DNA of 64,000 bases from Bagarius yarrelli (GCA_005784505.1 VCAZ01000045.1:1074001-1138000); one strand, 5' to 3'; numbered from the stretch's first letter, positions 36,201 through 47,017 are shown. The notes: generated from the sequence alone by a model not told the origin. Numbers and translations: made by a program.

Positions 36201-36398
36201 TTGGTAGTTCAGTGGTTACGATGTTGAACTGCTAACCAAAAGATTGTGGGTTTAATACCCAGCACCACAAAATTACTGCTGTTGGACCCTCGAGCAAGAT
36301 CCTTTACCCCAAATTGCTCAGTATAAAAGAGATAAATGTAAGTCGCTCTGGATGATGGAGTCGGCCAAATGCTGTAAATGTACATGTAAATGTACCTT
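36201..36398 (+). mobile_element. V-SINE-like element, copy 15
   Basis: GGTAGTTCAGTGGTTACG head, GTGGGTTTAATACCCAGC, GGACCCTCGAGCAAGATCC and tail GTCGCTCTGGATGATGG. Confidence 0.8.
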
Positions 36399-37214
36399 TT
36401 GGGTACGTTTGTGCTTAGTTTTTTTCTGTTTTGCTAACCTGCTATGGTCTTTTGCTGAGATGCTTTTCTGTTTTCCATAGTTATAGAAAGTGATTATATT
36501 CGTATCCTTCCTGGCAACCCAAAATTGAACAATTTTTCTGGAACTCTTTTATAAATAAGGCATTGGCGTGTGCGTTTGTGTGGAACTTTATAAGCAGGAT
36601 CTTAAAATTCTTAACCCAGCAGATCTAATACTAATAGATTTGTTTTTATAGGTCACAGTTGCGCACAATATTTGATGTGAATGTATCCAAGACAACCTAC
36701 ATGCTTTGGCACTGCTGCTACATAATTGGCTGATTAGATAATTACAGGATATAACTTGTTTTAATAACACGCCTCATTGATTTTAACCATGGTTACAAAT
36801 ATAAAGTATATCTTGTAATTTTTTTACTATGAAAAGAACAAAAAAAAAAAAAACTAAGATTGCTGTGGTACAAAGAGTATAATAATAGGGATAATCTTGT
36901 TTCCTATTATATGAGAATAATCTAAATTACATCATCAAACATGGAATATAATACTGTCGGACGAGCATCTTTGTGAACAGTAGAATAAATAGTTAAAAAA
37001 ACAATCTTTACTGTGACATTACTAGACATTATTTTATAAATTTATTGTGTATTGTAACTTGTGGGTATTAAAAATAGTTTTAAGTATGCTATACTATATG
37101 TTCATTAGTTACTGTGGATACTGTAGCTCACCAGCCTACCAATAACCTACCATCACATTGTACTGTATGTGTGTTTTCCCTAAACTGTTCCCAAAAAGTT
37201 TAAAGCACACAGTT
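36399..37214. other. Non-genic
   Basis: Poly-A at 36839-36853. AT-rich, nothing else. Confidence 0.45.
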
Positions 37215-37610
37215 GTCTATATACAGTATGTTCTAGCATTACATTATTCCTTCCCTGGAACTAAGAGAACACAGTTCCAGCATCTCAGTACCTCCAGGCA
37301 CAAAGGGATCTTCATGATGGATTGACAAGTTTGGTATGGAAAAACTCCTGTGTCCTGCAGGGATCCCTGACCTCAACCCGATTTAACACCTTTGAGAAGA
37401 ACCAGTGTGCAGATTCCAACCCAGACCTCCTCACATGACATTAATGCCTAAACTAATAACATTGTGGCTGAATAGGAAACCCCCCTAAAGCCACACTTCA
37501 CAATTTAGTGGAAAACATTTCCCAAAGTGTTGAGACTTTTATTGTTTTTGAGGTTATTATAGTTATATTAAACTAGCACTTGCTGAATTTTTTAGAAAAA
37601 AATGCTCTTT
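37215..37610 (+). mobile_element. Tc1-like transposase remnant, copy B
   Basis: About 95% similar by eye to copy A, including AACATTGTGGCTGAATAGG, the run ACCCCCCTAAAGCC and the right flank TTATATTAAACTAGCAC. The left terminus differs (CACAGTTGTCTATATACAG), recalling a further scrap at 60345. Confidence 0.65.
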
Positions 37611-39246
37611 TTTTAACAGTTGCTCTCTTTCCAACAGTTTGGGGGTTTGGGGTTACACTTAGTTTGAGTTCTATTAAAAATATTCATGTATTAATTAAAA
37701 GAGACTTAACTTCCATTTGGTGTAACTGTTCATATTGTTTTTTCAGTTATTATAAATAGGTTATTAAAGAGAGATGATTAAATTATAGCTCAAAATAAGA
37801 ATAAATTTGTCATGTGATGCTCAGATATAAACCCAGATTTCAGGCGCATATATATGCATATAAATGCCTACAGGACCCGATACAGGGTAATTCCATTCTC
37901 CAGCAAACTCATTTGATTGGTTTTCATTATTCCCATCAAGTTCCTGCTGTTTTTTTCCACCTTAGTGTCAGTCAGCTTAGTCTTTTGGCAGGATCTGGAC
38001 TCCACATATCACATGATGCGATAACAACTTTGAGAGGGTTTCTGTTTTGCAGGAAACCACAGTCTCAACTGTTTTTCTTATCTTCCTGTCACATGGCTGG
38101 CTGTCACATGACACGATCTGTTTACAAGCTTAGAAAATGCTACCTTCTTCTTTCACTTTTGCAAACAGACAGGCAGACTTTTGTGTTCTTCCGAATCAAA
38201 ATACTTTGGACGCAACGACGTTTTGTTTGTTGATGTTTTTTTGAAGCTAAAAAAAAAATAAAAAATGGGAAACTGTCTCAGAGGCTGAGCTTTTCGAACT
38301 TCCCTATTTTGACTTCCTCTCTTGCTGCTGTGGAAAAGTACTGAGATGCTGATTCCAATGAGCAACTGTCAAATTCTTCTGTCTATACTCTTAGTCTCAG
38401 AAAAGGGACCTTGTGTATCCTCACATGATGACACACTAAGCTCAGTCTGTTTGTTTTTAATTAGGTTCATTCGTTCCTCATTGACGGTATTGTGTTACAG
38501 TAATACCAGATATGTTTAGGCTGGATAAAATCTCTATAAAAACATAGCTGCTTGTTGATGTCACAGTCAGACTATTGTAAATCATGATCCGGCTTATAAA
38601 ACTTGACGTCTTGTCGATTTGTTTTAGAGATAAATAGAAAAAAATATATACTTACATCACGTGTGGTTGGGTAAAAGGTAAACTATGATTTAGGATGTGG
38701 TGTAGCGTCAGACTTTTGGTTGAGTTTTTTCGTATTGAGGTCAGAAAGCTTTAGTTAAAAAAAGGAGTTTTATTTATTTATTTATTGAAAAATGTAACTT
38801 CCTGAACTTGTGTCATTAAGGAAGTATGTCCCACTTGTTTAGTTTACTTATAGGCTTGTGTACGAAGAGCCAAAATGTAATTATTTAGATCGACTCTCTG
38901 CTAAGGTTAATACAGATCAACTCACCAATCATTGGTGAAAAGCTGACTCTATTTCCAGGGGTATTTTTATACGCTTATTTGTTTAAATATTTTGTTGGAA
39001 TTTGAGCTATGTGTACCAGCATATCGTACAGAATAATGAAATACACATTGTAATTAAAATATATATTTCTTTCTTTATTTCATTTGTTTTTAGTTTTAGT
39101 ATAAAAAAACTTTTTTTGTTTCAAGACAGAAAATAAATGTAAAAAATCTATTAGCTTAGCATACAACTAGTATGTGTAGAAATCTACTTGTGTAGCCAAT
39201 TTTAATAATTTGATTTATTTTTTATAATTATTAAAATATTTTCTAT
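37611..39246. other. Non-genic; 139-codon open frame of no recognised family
   Basis: The + frame 37814-38233 (M-M-L-R-Y-K-P start) is the longest unexplained frame. Its composition and lack of motifs or splice context argue for chance. A GC-richer patch at 38050-38340 may be a regulatory or decayed element. Confidence 0.4.
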
Positions 39247-39546
39247 GAAGGCATCACAGCGGCTTAGTGATTAGAAGGTTCCAGGTTCGTTTCCCAAGCA
39301 GGGGTCTTTCTGCGAGGGTTTACTCCGGGTACTCTGGTCCAAAAATACGTATGCTCAGTTGATTGGTGATTTTATATTACCAATATGAGTGGAAATGTAA
39401 GTGTGTGGTTGTTTGGCTGTATGTGTCCCTGCGATAGACTGGTGACCCGTCCAGAATGAACCAATGACAGCTGGTAAAAACTCCAGCAGATCCCTGTGAC
39501 CCTAAATAGGAATAAGCGCGTATAGACAATGAATGGATGGATGGAT
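39247..39546 (+). mobile_element. SINE-A, copy 8
   Basis: GCGGCTTAGTGATTAGAAGG head (shortened), TTCCAGGTTCGTTTCCC B-box, GGGTTTACTCCGGGTACTC, ACTCCAGCAGATCCCTGTG and tail GGAATAAGCGCGTATAGA followed by (GGAT)n. Confidence 0.8.
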
Positions 39547-40150
39547 AGATGGATATTTTTTTCTCGTATCAAATATACATTGTAAGGTACTTTTATTTTG
39601 TAATGTCTAGAAACCTGCAGCTTATATTTTAAAACTTTTGCAACATAATACATTTTCTTATTAGGGAAACTATCAGAATGGTGACGTGTCAATTATTTTT
39701 TTAAATCACTTATACAGTGGATATTGTTGCAGAGCTATACAGGAATATATTTTTTTAAGTAATATAAATAATAGAATTTAACATTTACAATTATATTTAA
39801 CCCGAAGGATCAAGTCAAAGGCGATTGTGGCAAGTAAAACAATTGTGAGACGACATGAGGAGGAAACTTTAAGACTCATAATGTAATGAGGAGCGATTGA
39901 CGCAAAGCTGCAAGTATACATGTGAATGTAATATCAAAATATGACAGCACTTTCAACAAAATTTATGAGAATGTTCTCATGTGGTTTAAACCTTGTCAAT
40001 TAACAAAAAAACAAACAAACCATTGGACATACAAACACATTCACATTCGTATCCTGAAATGAGACACCACCAGAATGCCTTTTGTTCTAAAAATGCAGTA
40101 TGATTACATTCCGATTATTACAATTCACATAAACAGGACATAACAGGGGG
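39547..40150. other. Non-genic
   Basis: AT-rich. Nothing recognised. Confidence 0.45.
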
Positions 40151-40326
40151 TAATGGTGGCTTATGGTTAAGGAGTTGGACTACCAACCCGAAGATTGTGG
40201 GCTTGATTCCCAGCTCCACCAAATCACCACTGCTGGGACCCTAAGACAAGGCCCTCAACCCCCAATTGTAATCCAAATTAGATAAATGTAAGTCACTCTG
40301 GAAAAGGGCGTCTGCCAAATGGCATA
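40151..40326 (+). mobile_element. V-SINE-like element, copy 16
   Basis: GGCTTATGGTTAAGGAGTTG head, GTGGGCTTGATTCCCAGC, GGGACCCTAAGACAAGGCCC and tail GTCACTCTGGAAAAGGGCG. Confidence 0.85.
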
Positions 40327-40706
40327 ATTGTGTATCAGCTATTGTGCTTCTTCTATATCTATGTCCATGTTAATCACTAAAAAATGTTTCTTTCTTTTCA
40401 GACTTGACGTCATGATTGCTAATTTGTGTAGATTTGCATAAACCAAAGTGTAGGAAAACCTAGAAATAAGGTAGGGTTAGTGCAAAAAACAGGGTGTTTA
40501 TTTATAGCTTTATAACTTTCCAGGAAAGCAATGGTTAGAGAAAAGTTTAGAAGATATTGGAAAAATTTTTTCTATAATGCGAAGAAATTAAAAACTTTAT
40601 TTCAATACAGACATTTCTGTATATTCATATTCTTTTGTAATTAATTAAATAACTTAATTTTTAATATGTCATTTTACAATAACCATTTTAAATATAAAAT
40701 GCTGGT
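40327..40706. other. Non-genic
   Basis: AT-rich. Nothing recognised. Confidence 0.4.
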
Positions 40707-40845
40707 GAGTGCTGTGGTGTAGTGGGTTACGGCACCAGCACCCTTGTGCACCTGGGTTTGGTCCCTTCCAGTCCTACCCCGCTCTTTCTTTCCCCTGCTT
40801 TATGTCTGTCCTGTCCTGGCAAAAATGCCAGGCAAAAAAATAACC
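40707..40845 (+). mobile_element. SINE-B, copy 2
   Basis: GTGCTGTGGTGTAGTGGG, TTACGGCACCAGCACCC, CTGGGTTTGGTCCC and a C/T-rich body with TATGTCTGTCCTGTCCTGG. Confidence 0.65.
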
Positions 40846-40890
40846 AATAAATCAGAAGGCTTCTTAACACTGTAAACACTCGACACTTAA

Positions 40891-40974
40891 AACTTACAGG
40901 TAGGTGTGTTAAGGCAAGTTGGAGCTAAACTCTGCAGGACCCCGGTCATCCAGGACCTAGTTTAGACATCCCTG
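40891..40974. mobile_element. hAT-like MITE, copy 2 (right half)
   Basis: GTAGGTGTGTTAAGGCAAGT, GGAGCTAAACTCTGCAGGAC and the end GTTTAGACATCCCTG correspond to the right half of the element at 54557. Confidence 0.6.
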
Positions 40975-41505
40975 CAACACCCAGTCACTAATCCCAATTC
41001 CTCCCACAGGATAATCACTAATCACCATTATTCCCAGTTAATAATAATAGTTTTTCCCACTGACCAATGAACTAATCACAATTTTTCCAACATGCAATTA
41101 CAAATCAACATTATTCCCAAAAACTATACTCCCAAGCACAAATCGCTGTTTTCCTACTGGTAAATAAACTAATCACAACTTTTCCAACATCCAATCACAA
41201 ATTCCCCAAAACTAATCACTTATCCGCATTATTCCCAATCACAAATTACTGTTTTTTTTTCCAGTGACCAATAAAACTAATCACATATTTTTAACATCCA
41301 ATCACAAATTAACATTATTTCCCAAAACCAATCACTTATCCGCATTATTCCCAATCACAAATTACTGTTTTTAACACCGACCAATAAAACTAATCACATA
41401 TTTTTCAACATCCAATCACAAGTCAGCATTATTCCTAAAAGACTAATCACTTTTCAGCATTATTCCTGAGCACAAATCAGTATTGTTCTCAATCCCCATT
41501 ATACT
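40975..41505. repeat. Tandem array, ~113 bp degenerate unit (about 4-5 copies)
   Basis: Each unit contains ACCAATAAAACTAATCACA, then CATCCAATCACAAATTAAC, CATTATTCCCAA and CAATCACAAATTACTG. Shorter ATTATTCCCAA..CACAAAT submotifs recur inside, so the unit is itself built from a smaller repeat. Confidence 0.75.
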
Positions 41506-41620
41506 CGATTATAATTACTTGTCCCGCCCTTCAGTTCTTTTAGTTTCGTTCAATACTGTCTCTTGATTAGATTTACCAGCAAAGAGACACAAAATGACAG
41601 AAAAACACCTGTAAATGGGC

Positions 41621-41696
41621 CAGTGACGTGCTGTAGTGGGTTAAGGCACCGGCACATACATTATGCTCCAGGTGACCCAGATTCGATTCCTCCCCA

Positions 41697-41731
<35 letters not shown>

Positions 41732-41790
41732 TCCTGTTTCATATCTGTCCTATCCTATCGATAAGGGCTATAAAAACTAAAAAAAGAAAC
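41621..41790 (+). mobile_element. SINE-B, copy 3
   Basis: GTGCTGTAGTGGGTTAAGGC, ACCGGCACATACATTATGC, CCAGATTCGATTCC B-box, a (TC)n expansion at 41699-41729 and CATATCTGTCCTATCC. Confidence 0.75.
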
Positions 41791-41944
41791 ACCTGTAACT
41801 GTTACCTGTGTCACTATTTCACTTTTTTTTATCTTGGTGTGTTTTTGATAAAAATAACTGTATATTGTAAATCCATTATTAACCCGTTCATGGTGCTATG
41901 ACTACGCTATGCCATGGTGCGTTTTCCAATGTTCTATTATGGTT

Positions 41945-42080
41945 GGGCAGCACGGTGGCCTAGTGGGTTCGATTCCCTTTTCTGTGTGGAGTTTACATGT
42001 TCTCCCTGTGCTTGCGTGGGTTTTACTCCGGGTTCTCCGGTTTCCTCCCACAGTCCAAGAACGTGTATGTTAGATTAAAT
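41945..42080 (+). mobile_element. SINE-A, copy 9 (5' half)
   Basis: GCAGCACGGTGGCCTAGTGG, GGTTCGATTCCC B-box, TGTGTGGAGTTTACATGTTC, GGGTTCTCCGGTTTCCTCCC. Ends abruptly after the GTATGTTAG block. Confidence 0.8.
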
Positions 42081-42150
42081 GGGTGTGAAGTATGAGTAAT
42101 TGCCATGAAAATAGCCTCGATGCTGACATAGTAGGGGCATAGTAGATGTA

Positions 42151-42345
42151 GGGGCAGGGTGGCTCAAATGGTTAAGGTGCTGAGTTGTTAATCTGAGGAC
42201 CAGAAACACTTGGGTTCAAGCTCCACCTCTGGCAGCCCAGACCCTTAACCCCTCCTGCTCCAGGGGCGCTGTATCATATGCATCTGCGCTCTGACCCCCA
42301 ACTTACTAAGATGGGATATATGCGAAAAAATGCATTTCATTGGCT
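42151..42345 (+). mobile_element. Fourth tRNA-derived SINE type
   Basis: GGGTGGCTCAAATGGTTAAG head, GGGTTCAAGCTCC B-box, CTCCAGGGGCGCTGTATC, GCGCTCTGACCCCCAAC and GGGATATATGCGAAAAAATG. The layout resembles a SINE I associate with catfish-like fishes. Confidence 0.6.
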
Positions 42346-42759
42346 CTGTACACATACCCTGCTCAATGAATTGAATATTCTTTCTCTTTCTAGTGTTAAA
42401 ATTTTTTTTTTAAATATTTTAGTATTTTTGTTCCCTCAAACTTCCTGGTTGACGGGATTGTTTTGTTCATTGCATTTTCTTTATAGGTGTCCGTGTTTTT
42501 TTTTTTTTTTTTAGTTTTTTGTTTAACCTAACAGTCCAAATATTTGGATTGGGATGCTGATTGGATTCCCCATCTGATCCCTCAAGCAAGTTGTGTAGGA
42601 AAAGCATTAGATAGAACTAATTGTTATCAACATGTTATACCATCTGTCAATGTTTGGAGCATGCAGCATTCGCAAATATTTTTGTTTAAAGGTTTTTTTT
42701 TCTGTCTGCAAACTATTTGAAAGCCCTTCTCTGCTGTAAGGAGTGAGTTTATAAAAGTA

Positions 42760-42869
42760 AACAGGCGCGCGCACTTGCACCGCCCCAATCTGACCTGTGG
42801 GGCGTTTGAGAGCTGCGCGCCAACTGCAAGTAGCGAACGAAAATGGCTCGTGTCTCTCCTCCTATTGCA
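42760..42869 (+). promoter_or_regulatory. Short CpG-rich stretch upstream of P1
   Basis: It contains GCGCGCGC, CCGCCCC and GGGGCG boxes and GCGCGCC in otherwise AT-rich DNA, as expected of an unmethylated proximal promoter. It is too short to be called a full CpG island. Confidence 0.4.
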
Positions 42870-42985
42870 CTAAGAGGCTGGCCGGTGTTTTTCCACTCAT
42901 GACGATGTCTATTGGTCACCCATTTTAAGAGACAAAGGTCGGAAAGAAAAGGCTTATAAATTAAATTTACCGCGACACATCCCAA
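42870..42985 (+). promoter_or_regulatory. slc6a6: Putative slc6a6 promoter P1 with tonicity element, CCAAT and TATA
   Basis: Within about 100 bp there is a match to the tonicity element consensus TGGAAANNYNY on the - strand (42885-42895), an inverted CCAAT box (ATTGG, 42911-42915) and TTATAAA at 42954-42960. The region from 42760 is more GC- and CpG-rich than its surroundings. Taurine transporter genes are known to respond to hypertonicity through TonEBP/NFAT5. The motifs are seen; their use is inferred. Confidence 0.5.
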
Positions 42986-43053
42986 TTCAGCGTCGCACGA
43001 GACCAGAGACGAGAGACACTTCTAAAGGAATAAAAAAAGAGAATTCAGAGGAG
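42985..43053 (+). other. slc6a6: Putative slc6a6 noncoding first exon (P1 transcript)
   Basis: About 25-30 bp downstream of a TATA-like box, this purine-rich stretch without an ATG ends GAG followed by GTAGGA at 43054, a fair donor. It is placed 5 kb before the first coding exon, where TauT genes carry noncoding 5' exons. The start is estimated from the TATA spacing. There is no transcript evidence in the sequence itself. Confidence 0.45.
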
Positions 43054-43543
43054 GTAGGAAATAAACCGAGACTGGACAAACTTTAGTATAAGTACAGACG
43101 GGTTTTTTTTTTAAATAACTAAATAAACTGCATATGCATAACATATATATACATAAATATATAAACATTTTTAGGATGCTGTTCCATTTTACTTTTTTCT
43201 CTGTTGTCCATCATAAAACTATTTTTAAATAAATTTACAGATCTGCTTTTCTGCATGTTTTTGGTTTCTGTAGCTAAAATGTGTATACTAATAATAAAGC
43301 TTATGCAGGGTTATAACGTTATAACATTTTTTGTTGATTGGGTGCGGTTTTATTTAGAGTTCAGAGATGCTTTATTGTTCCAGTTCCGGGTTTTTACCTG
43401 ATTTAGTCTCGCGCTGTTTTTAGTCACTTTTTAAGATGAATTAACGAGATGAACGCAGGAGCGAGCGGACGGTACGGGTGCGCGCGGAGACAGGAGGTCA
43501 TACGAGGCCCTGCTGCTGTGTATAACTGCGATTCAGTAGCCCT

Positions 43544-43575
43544 GTATATATATATATATATATATATATTACATA
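43544..43575. repeat. (TA)n microsatellite
   Basis: About 26 bp of TA followed by a short variant. Confidence 0.9.
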
Positions 43576-43786
43576 TATATGTCTGTCTATATATCTGTCT
43601 GACTGTCTGTCTATATATCTGTCTGTCTGTCTATATAACTATCTTTCTATATATGTCTGTCTGTCTATATAACTATCTGTCTATATATCTGTCTGTCTGC
43701 CTATCTATATGTCTGTCTGCCTATCTATCTGTCTGTCTGCCCGCCTATTTATCTGTTCGTCTGCGTTTTTATCTGTCTGTCTGTTC

Positions 43787-43854
<68 letters not shown>

Positions 43855-43885
43855 GTATATCTGTATATCTGTATATATCTGTCTG
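43576..43885. repeat. (GTCT/ATCT)n compound microsatellite
   Basis: Interrupted GTCT and ATAT units, then a pure CTAT run at about 43788-43852, then GTATATCT units. It lies about 0.5 kb inside the first intron of the putative P1 transcript and yields a spurious 151-codon Leu/Ser/Ile/Tyr/Cys frame. Confidence 0.95.
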
Positions 43886-44039
43886 CCTGTCTTACACCTG
43901 TTGAATTTATGATGTAAGTCTCACTAAAAGGCACATACAAAACTAAAACACAATTTTTTGTGTTTTTTTCGACCATTTTTTTTTTCGAATAGATAAAGCG
44001 TTGAACGCTGTTCAAATGAATGTCGAACCTTTGCGGAGA

Positions 44040-44300
44040 GATACACTACAGATACACTTCTTTGCATTGCTTTAATCTGTAATCTCTCCCATCCCGGGGC
44101 ATGTGTCTGCTGATGTACACATCTGGATGTTAGTCATTTCCTCATGCATATTAATATGAAGTTTAATAGCTTATTGTGCGAGATGTTACCGCTGTAAACC
44201 TGACACTTCTGCGTCATCTACTTCTGCGTCCTTATGTGACACAAACTAACAGAGAGGAACATGAATAGAATTAATGATCTAAATGCCTGTCAAGCTATAA
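44040..44300. promoter_or_regulatory. Candidate intronic conserved noncoding element
   Basis: Repeat-free, with CTTTGCATTGCTTTAATC and CTCATGCATATTAATATG, words that resemble POU/homeodomain sites, and a run of TCTGCGTC words. Between P1 and P2 of slc6a6. Inference only. Confidence 0.2.
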
Positions 44301-46290
44301 ATCAAGACTGTTATGTTTATAGATCGGTTGTGTCTTGTGGTTGCCCACAATGGGGTTAAAAAAACAAAACGAAAAAAAAAAACACAAAAGGAAAAATACA
44401 ACATTATGGCATTAGAATGATAAAGGGTTAGGATTAGAAAAGCAATCACCTCAGACTTTCTTTTGACTGTGTTCTTGCCTAAGGCTAGGGCACATCACTG
44501 GCAAACAGCCCTCATCTCCTCCTCCTTCTTCTACAACGTAGCACTGTTTTTGTCTTTCTCTTTTTTGGCATGAATGAGTCAAACCTCAAAGTGTTTAGCT
44601 GCCCAGCTCCACTCCCCTCAATCAGCAAAACTCCCTCCTTTTTCTGGCCTCAAGGCAATTTAAAGGTTGCACCTCAGTCCAAGAAGGTGGCAAGCACCCC
44701 TAACTCTTGCACTGGTATGTTTTTGGGTGTTCATTCTCTTTCTGGGAACTGAGCAGTGCTTACTGAAGATCTTAGTCAAGCTGGACTATCTACATGCTTT
44801 TGATTCCATGTCTGCAATAGAGGATGAGGTAAACTGCGACAGGTAATCACTGAAATAAGGCCTTTTTTAGCAAAATGGGCTCATCTCTTTCGATGTTTAG
44901 TTTATTAGCCCGATCTGAAGAAATTAAAAATTAGAAATCGGACCATTGGCGTTGGATCTTGTAGCAATTTAACCAGGAACAGAGTCTCAGAGCTGTTTTT
45001 TTTTTTCTAACATCTATTGATTTTTCATGCAATTTTAGTAATAATTTACCAGATCTTTTTTTTTTTTTAGCAACAAAAACTCTAAACCATAATATTTGTT
45101 TAAACGAGATCTTATCATGCACTGTCATTCTGACAGGGACGATAAACAAAAAGAGGTTCATGGACAATACAGGTCTGCTACAATTCAAGGTTATGTACAA
45201 GATGCCTAAAGATTTTTCTAGAACTTAATGATTTTTCTTTTCTTTTAATTTTTTTTTTTTTTTGGATTTGGTTTAATCGAATGATTCCATGTTTGTAAAT
45301 GAAATATATAAGAAGAAAAACAAGACTCCTGTGGTACAATGGTGTCCTCTGGATTTCAGTTATCTCAGTTAATGAATGAAATCAGTCCTTTTTTTTTGTT
45401 TCTATTATCATTAGCATACGATTTGATTGACAGAAACCAGAAAGGGATAGCAGAAGTCTGGCAAAAATCACCAGAGTTTACCCAAGGGCATTAACCAGAG
45501 CTGTTACCTTGTGATGTTGTCAGTTACAATTCAGATTTGCTCCAAATACAACTTACGAGTGTCGACTTGTGTAAAAAAAAAAAAAAAGTCTAGATTCGTG
45601 TTATGTCACGTTATATGCTATAAGCAGTCGTGAAAGAGTCGGGAATCAGAGTTTGATGTGAATACCCTCAGGAAATGTGTGTGAATATAAAATAGTGGTT
45701 ATGTAACAAACCTCACATAGAGAACAGACGTGGAGTCTCCCTCGGTAGCCAGGACTATTGCAAAGCCTTGTATTTGCTTGTTTTTCAGACAGAAGCAGGC
45801 AGTGAGGCAGAACCGGAGAGGATTTAGGATTTGATGTTTTGTTTTTTTTTGTTGTTTTTTTTTTTTTGGGGGGGGGGGTTTACTTTTGCTAAAACTATAG
45901 CAAAGCAAATCAGGTTTAATTAAGAGCTCCGTTAGGATTTGTGGTAGTGAATTGGGCTGTGTTTTTAATTCTCACTCTAAACTGAAGAGGGAGCACCACA
46001 GCTGCTTCACAGATATCTAAGCTGTCCTATCGAATAACCTTATATGACCCAACCTAGGCAAAAATATTGCCTTCATCTAACATATCACCCCAAAAATGAT
46101 TCTTTTTTAAAATATTTTTCAAAAAGAAAATCTTGACCTCCGCTGCACGCTTCTTTTTTTTTTTTTTGTTCTCTTACCTCATGCTTCCATCTTATTTATT
46201 TAAGCTAGTCTAAACAACCCATATATAAAAAAAACCCCTTCTGCTTTCGACTAACGTTAACCACCTCCTAGTCTGCGCTGGCAGGTGTTA
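44301..46290. other. Putative slc6a6 first intron, non-genic
   Basis: Poly-A/T tracts at 44365-44381, 44999-45008, 45249-45264, 45576-45590, 45841-45888 and 46153-46169. No exon with convincing splice sites beyond the P2 segment. Confidence 0.4.
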
Positions 46291-46291
46291 C

Positions 46292-46472
46292 TGGAAAAGC
46301 TTCAAAAGGCGGAGGGGTGACAACAGGAGATTTAAATAGCCAGCAGGTCCAATAAAATAAAACAGAGGTGAGGATTACTGGCCCTGGTCCGTCCTCTCAC
46401 TCCAGTTTAGTTCTCAGGTTACAGAGGCAAGGACACACTTAACGCTAAATCTTTTGAGGAGTGGAAATTTAC
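46292..46472 (+). promoter_or_regulatory. slc6a6: Putative slc6a6 promoter P2 with two tonicity-element matches
   Basis: Two + strand matches to TGGAAANNYNY lie at 46292-46302 and 46462-46472, either side of a TTTAAATAG TATA-like box at about 46331. A GGGGGCGG GC box lies further down at about 46547. The block has higher complexity and GC than the flanking intron-like DNA. An internal promoter or enhancer is inferred. Confidence 0.4.
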
Positions 46473-46599
46473 CGTCTGAGCCCGTGTCATCTTCTGCTCC
46501 AAAGCTGAGCCAAATCTGCTGATAGTATTTAATTGTCTTAGTCTATGGGGGCGGATTGCACTGTCAATCAGGGCTTACTCATAGCTGCACACACATTTA

Positions 46600-46674
46600 G
46601 GCTCTGGCAGAAGAGGCATGGTGACAGCGGACGGAGAACAGCACATACCAGTCTGACACAGCCATGAAGGAGAT
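46600..46674 (+). other. slc6a6: Putative alternative 5' exon with in-frame ATG (adds M-K-E-I)
   Basis: It ends ATGAAGGAGAT followed by a strong donor GTAAGTG at 46675. Splicing to 48130 gives ATG-AAG-GAG-ATC-ATG, so the ATG at 46664 (G at -3, good context) is in frame with the conserved TauT start. It could be a 5' UTR exon of the main transcript or the first exon of a second transcript. The left boundary is uncertain: either a TSS, or an acceptor such as ATTTAG just before 46600. Confidence 0.5.
46618..46656 (+). CDS. Short upstream ORF in the putative 5' exon (12 codons)
   Basis: ATG at 46618 opens a 12-codon ORF (M-V-T-A-D-G-E-Q-H-I-P-V) that stops at TGA 46654-46656, 7 bp before the in-frame ATG at 46664. 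If the exon is transcribed, this uORF could tune translation. Function is inferred only from position. Confidence 0.25.
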   Translation: MVTADGEQHIPV

Positions 46675-47017
46675 GTAAGTGCGTAGGACTGGGTGAATAA
46701 ATCAGGGGAATAGTTGGTTAGTTCATTTTTTAGGACAGTTTGGGAATATTATAACTGGTTGGGGTTTTTTTTTTTGACTGTTTAGGATAAAATGTGTGTA
46801 GTAACATTAGAAACCGGTCACAGGACCATATGGGATATAATATTTATTATCTATAGTATTTAGAGTCTGTTTCTCCGCTAGGGTGAAGGAGTTAGAACAG
46901 AGGACAGCAGTGCTTTTAGTCTTATGTAGCGCATTGGGTCGTAGTCGAATCTCTGAAAGACTCATTTGGCATTTTTGGCTCATTTGTGGAACCTTTTATT
47001 TGCGTAGACATTAGAAT

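Noticed and set aside
37814..38233. 139-codon open frame
   Set aside because: No recognisable domain, no Kozak or splice context, AT-rich surroundings; likely chance.
43449..43912. 151-codon open frame rich in Tyr/Ile/Leu/Ser/Cys
   Set aside because: It is a translation of TA, GTCT and CTAT microsatellites; no gene context.
44570..44752. 60-codon frame followed by a GTATGT donor-like site
   Set aside because: No acceptor with consistent frame and no match to the TauT protein; not supportable as an exon.
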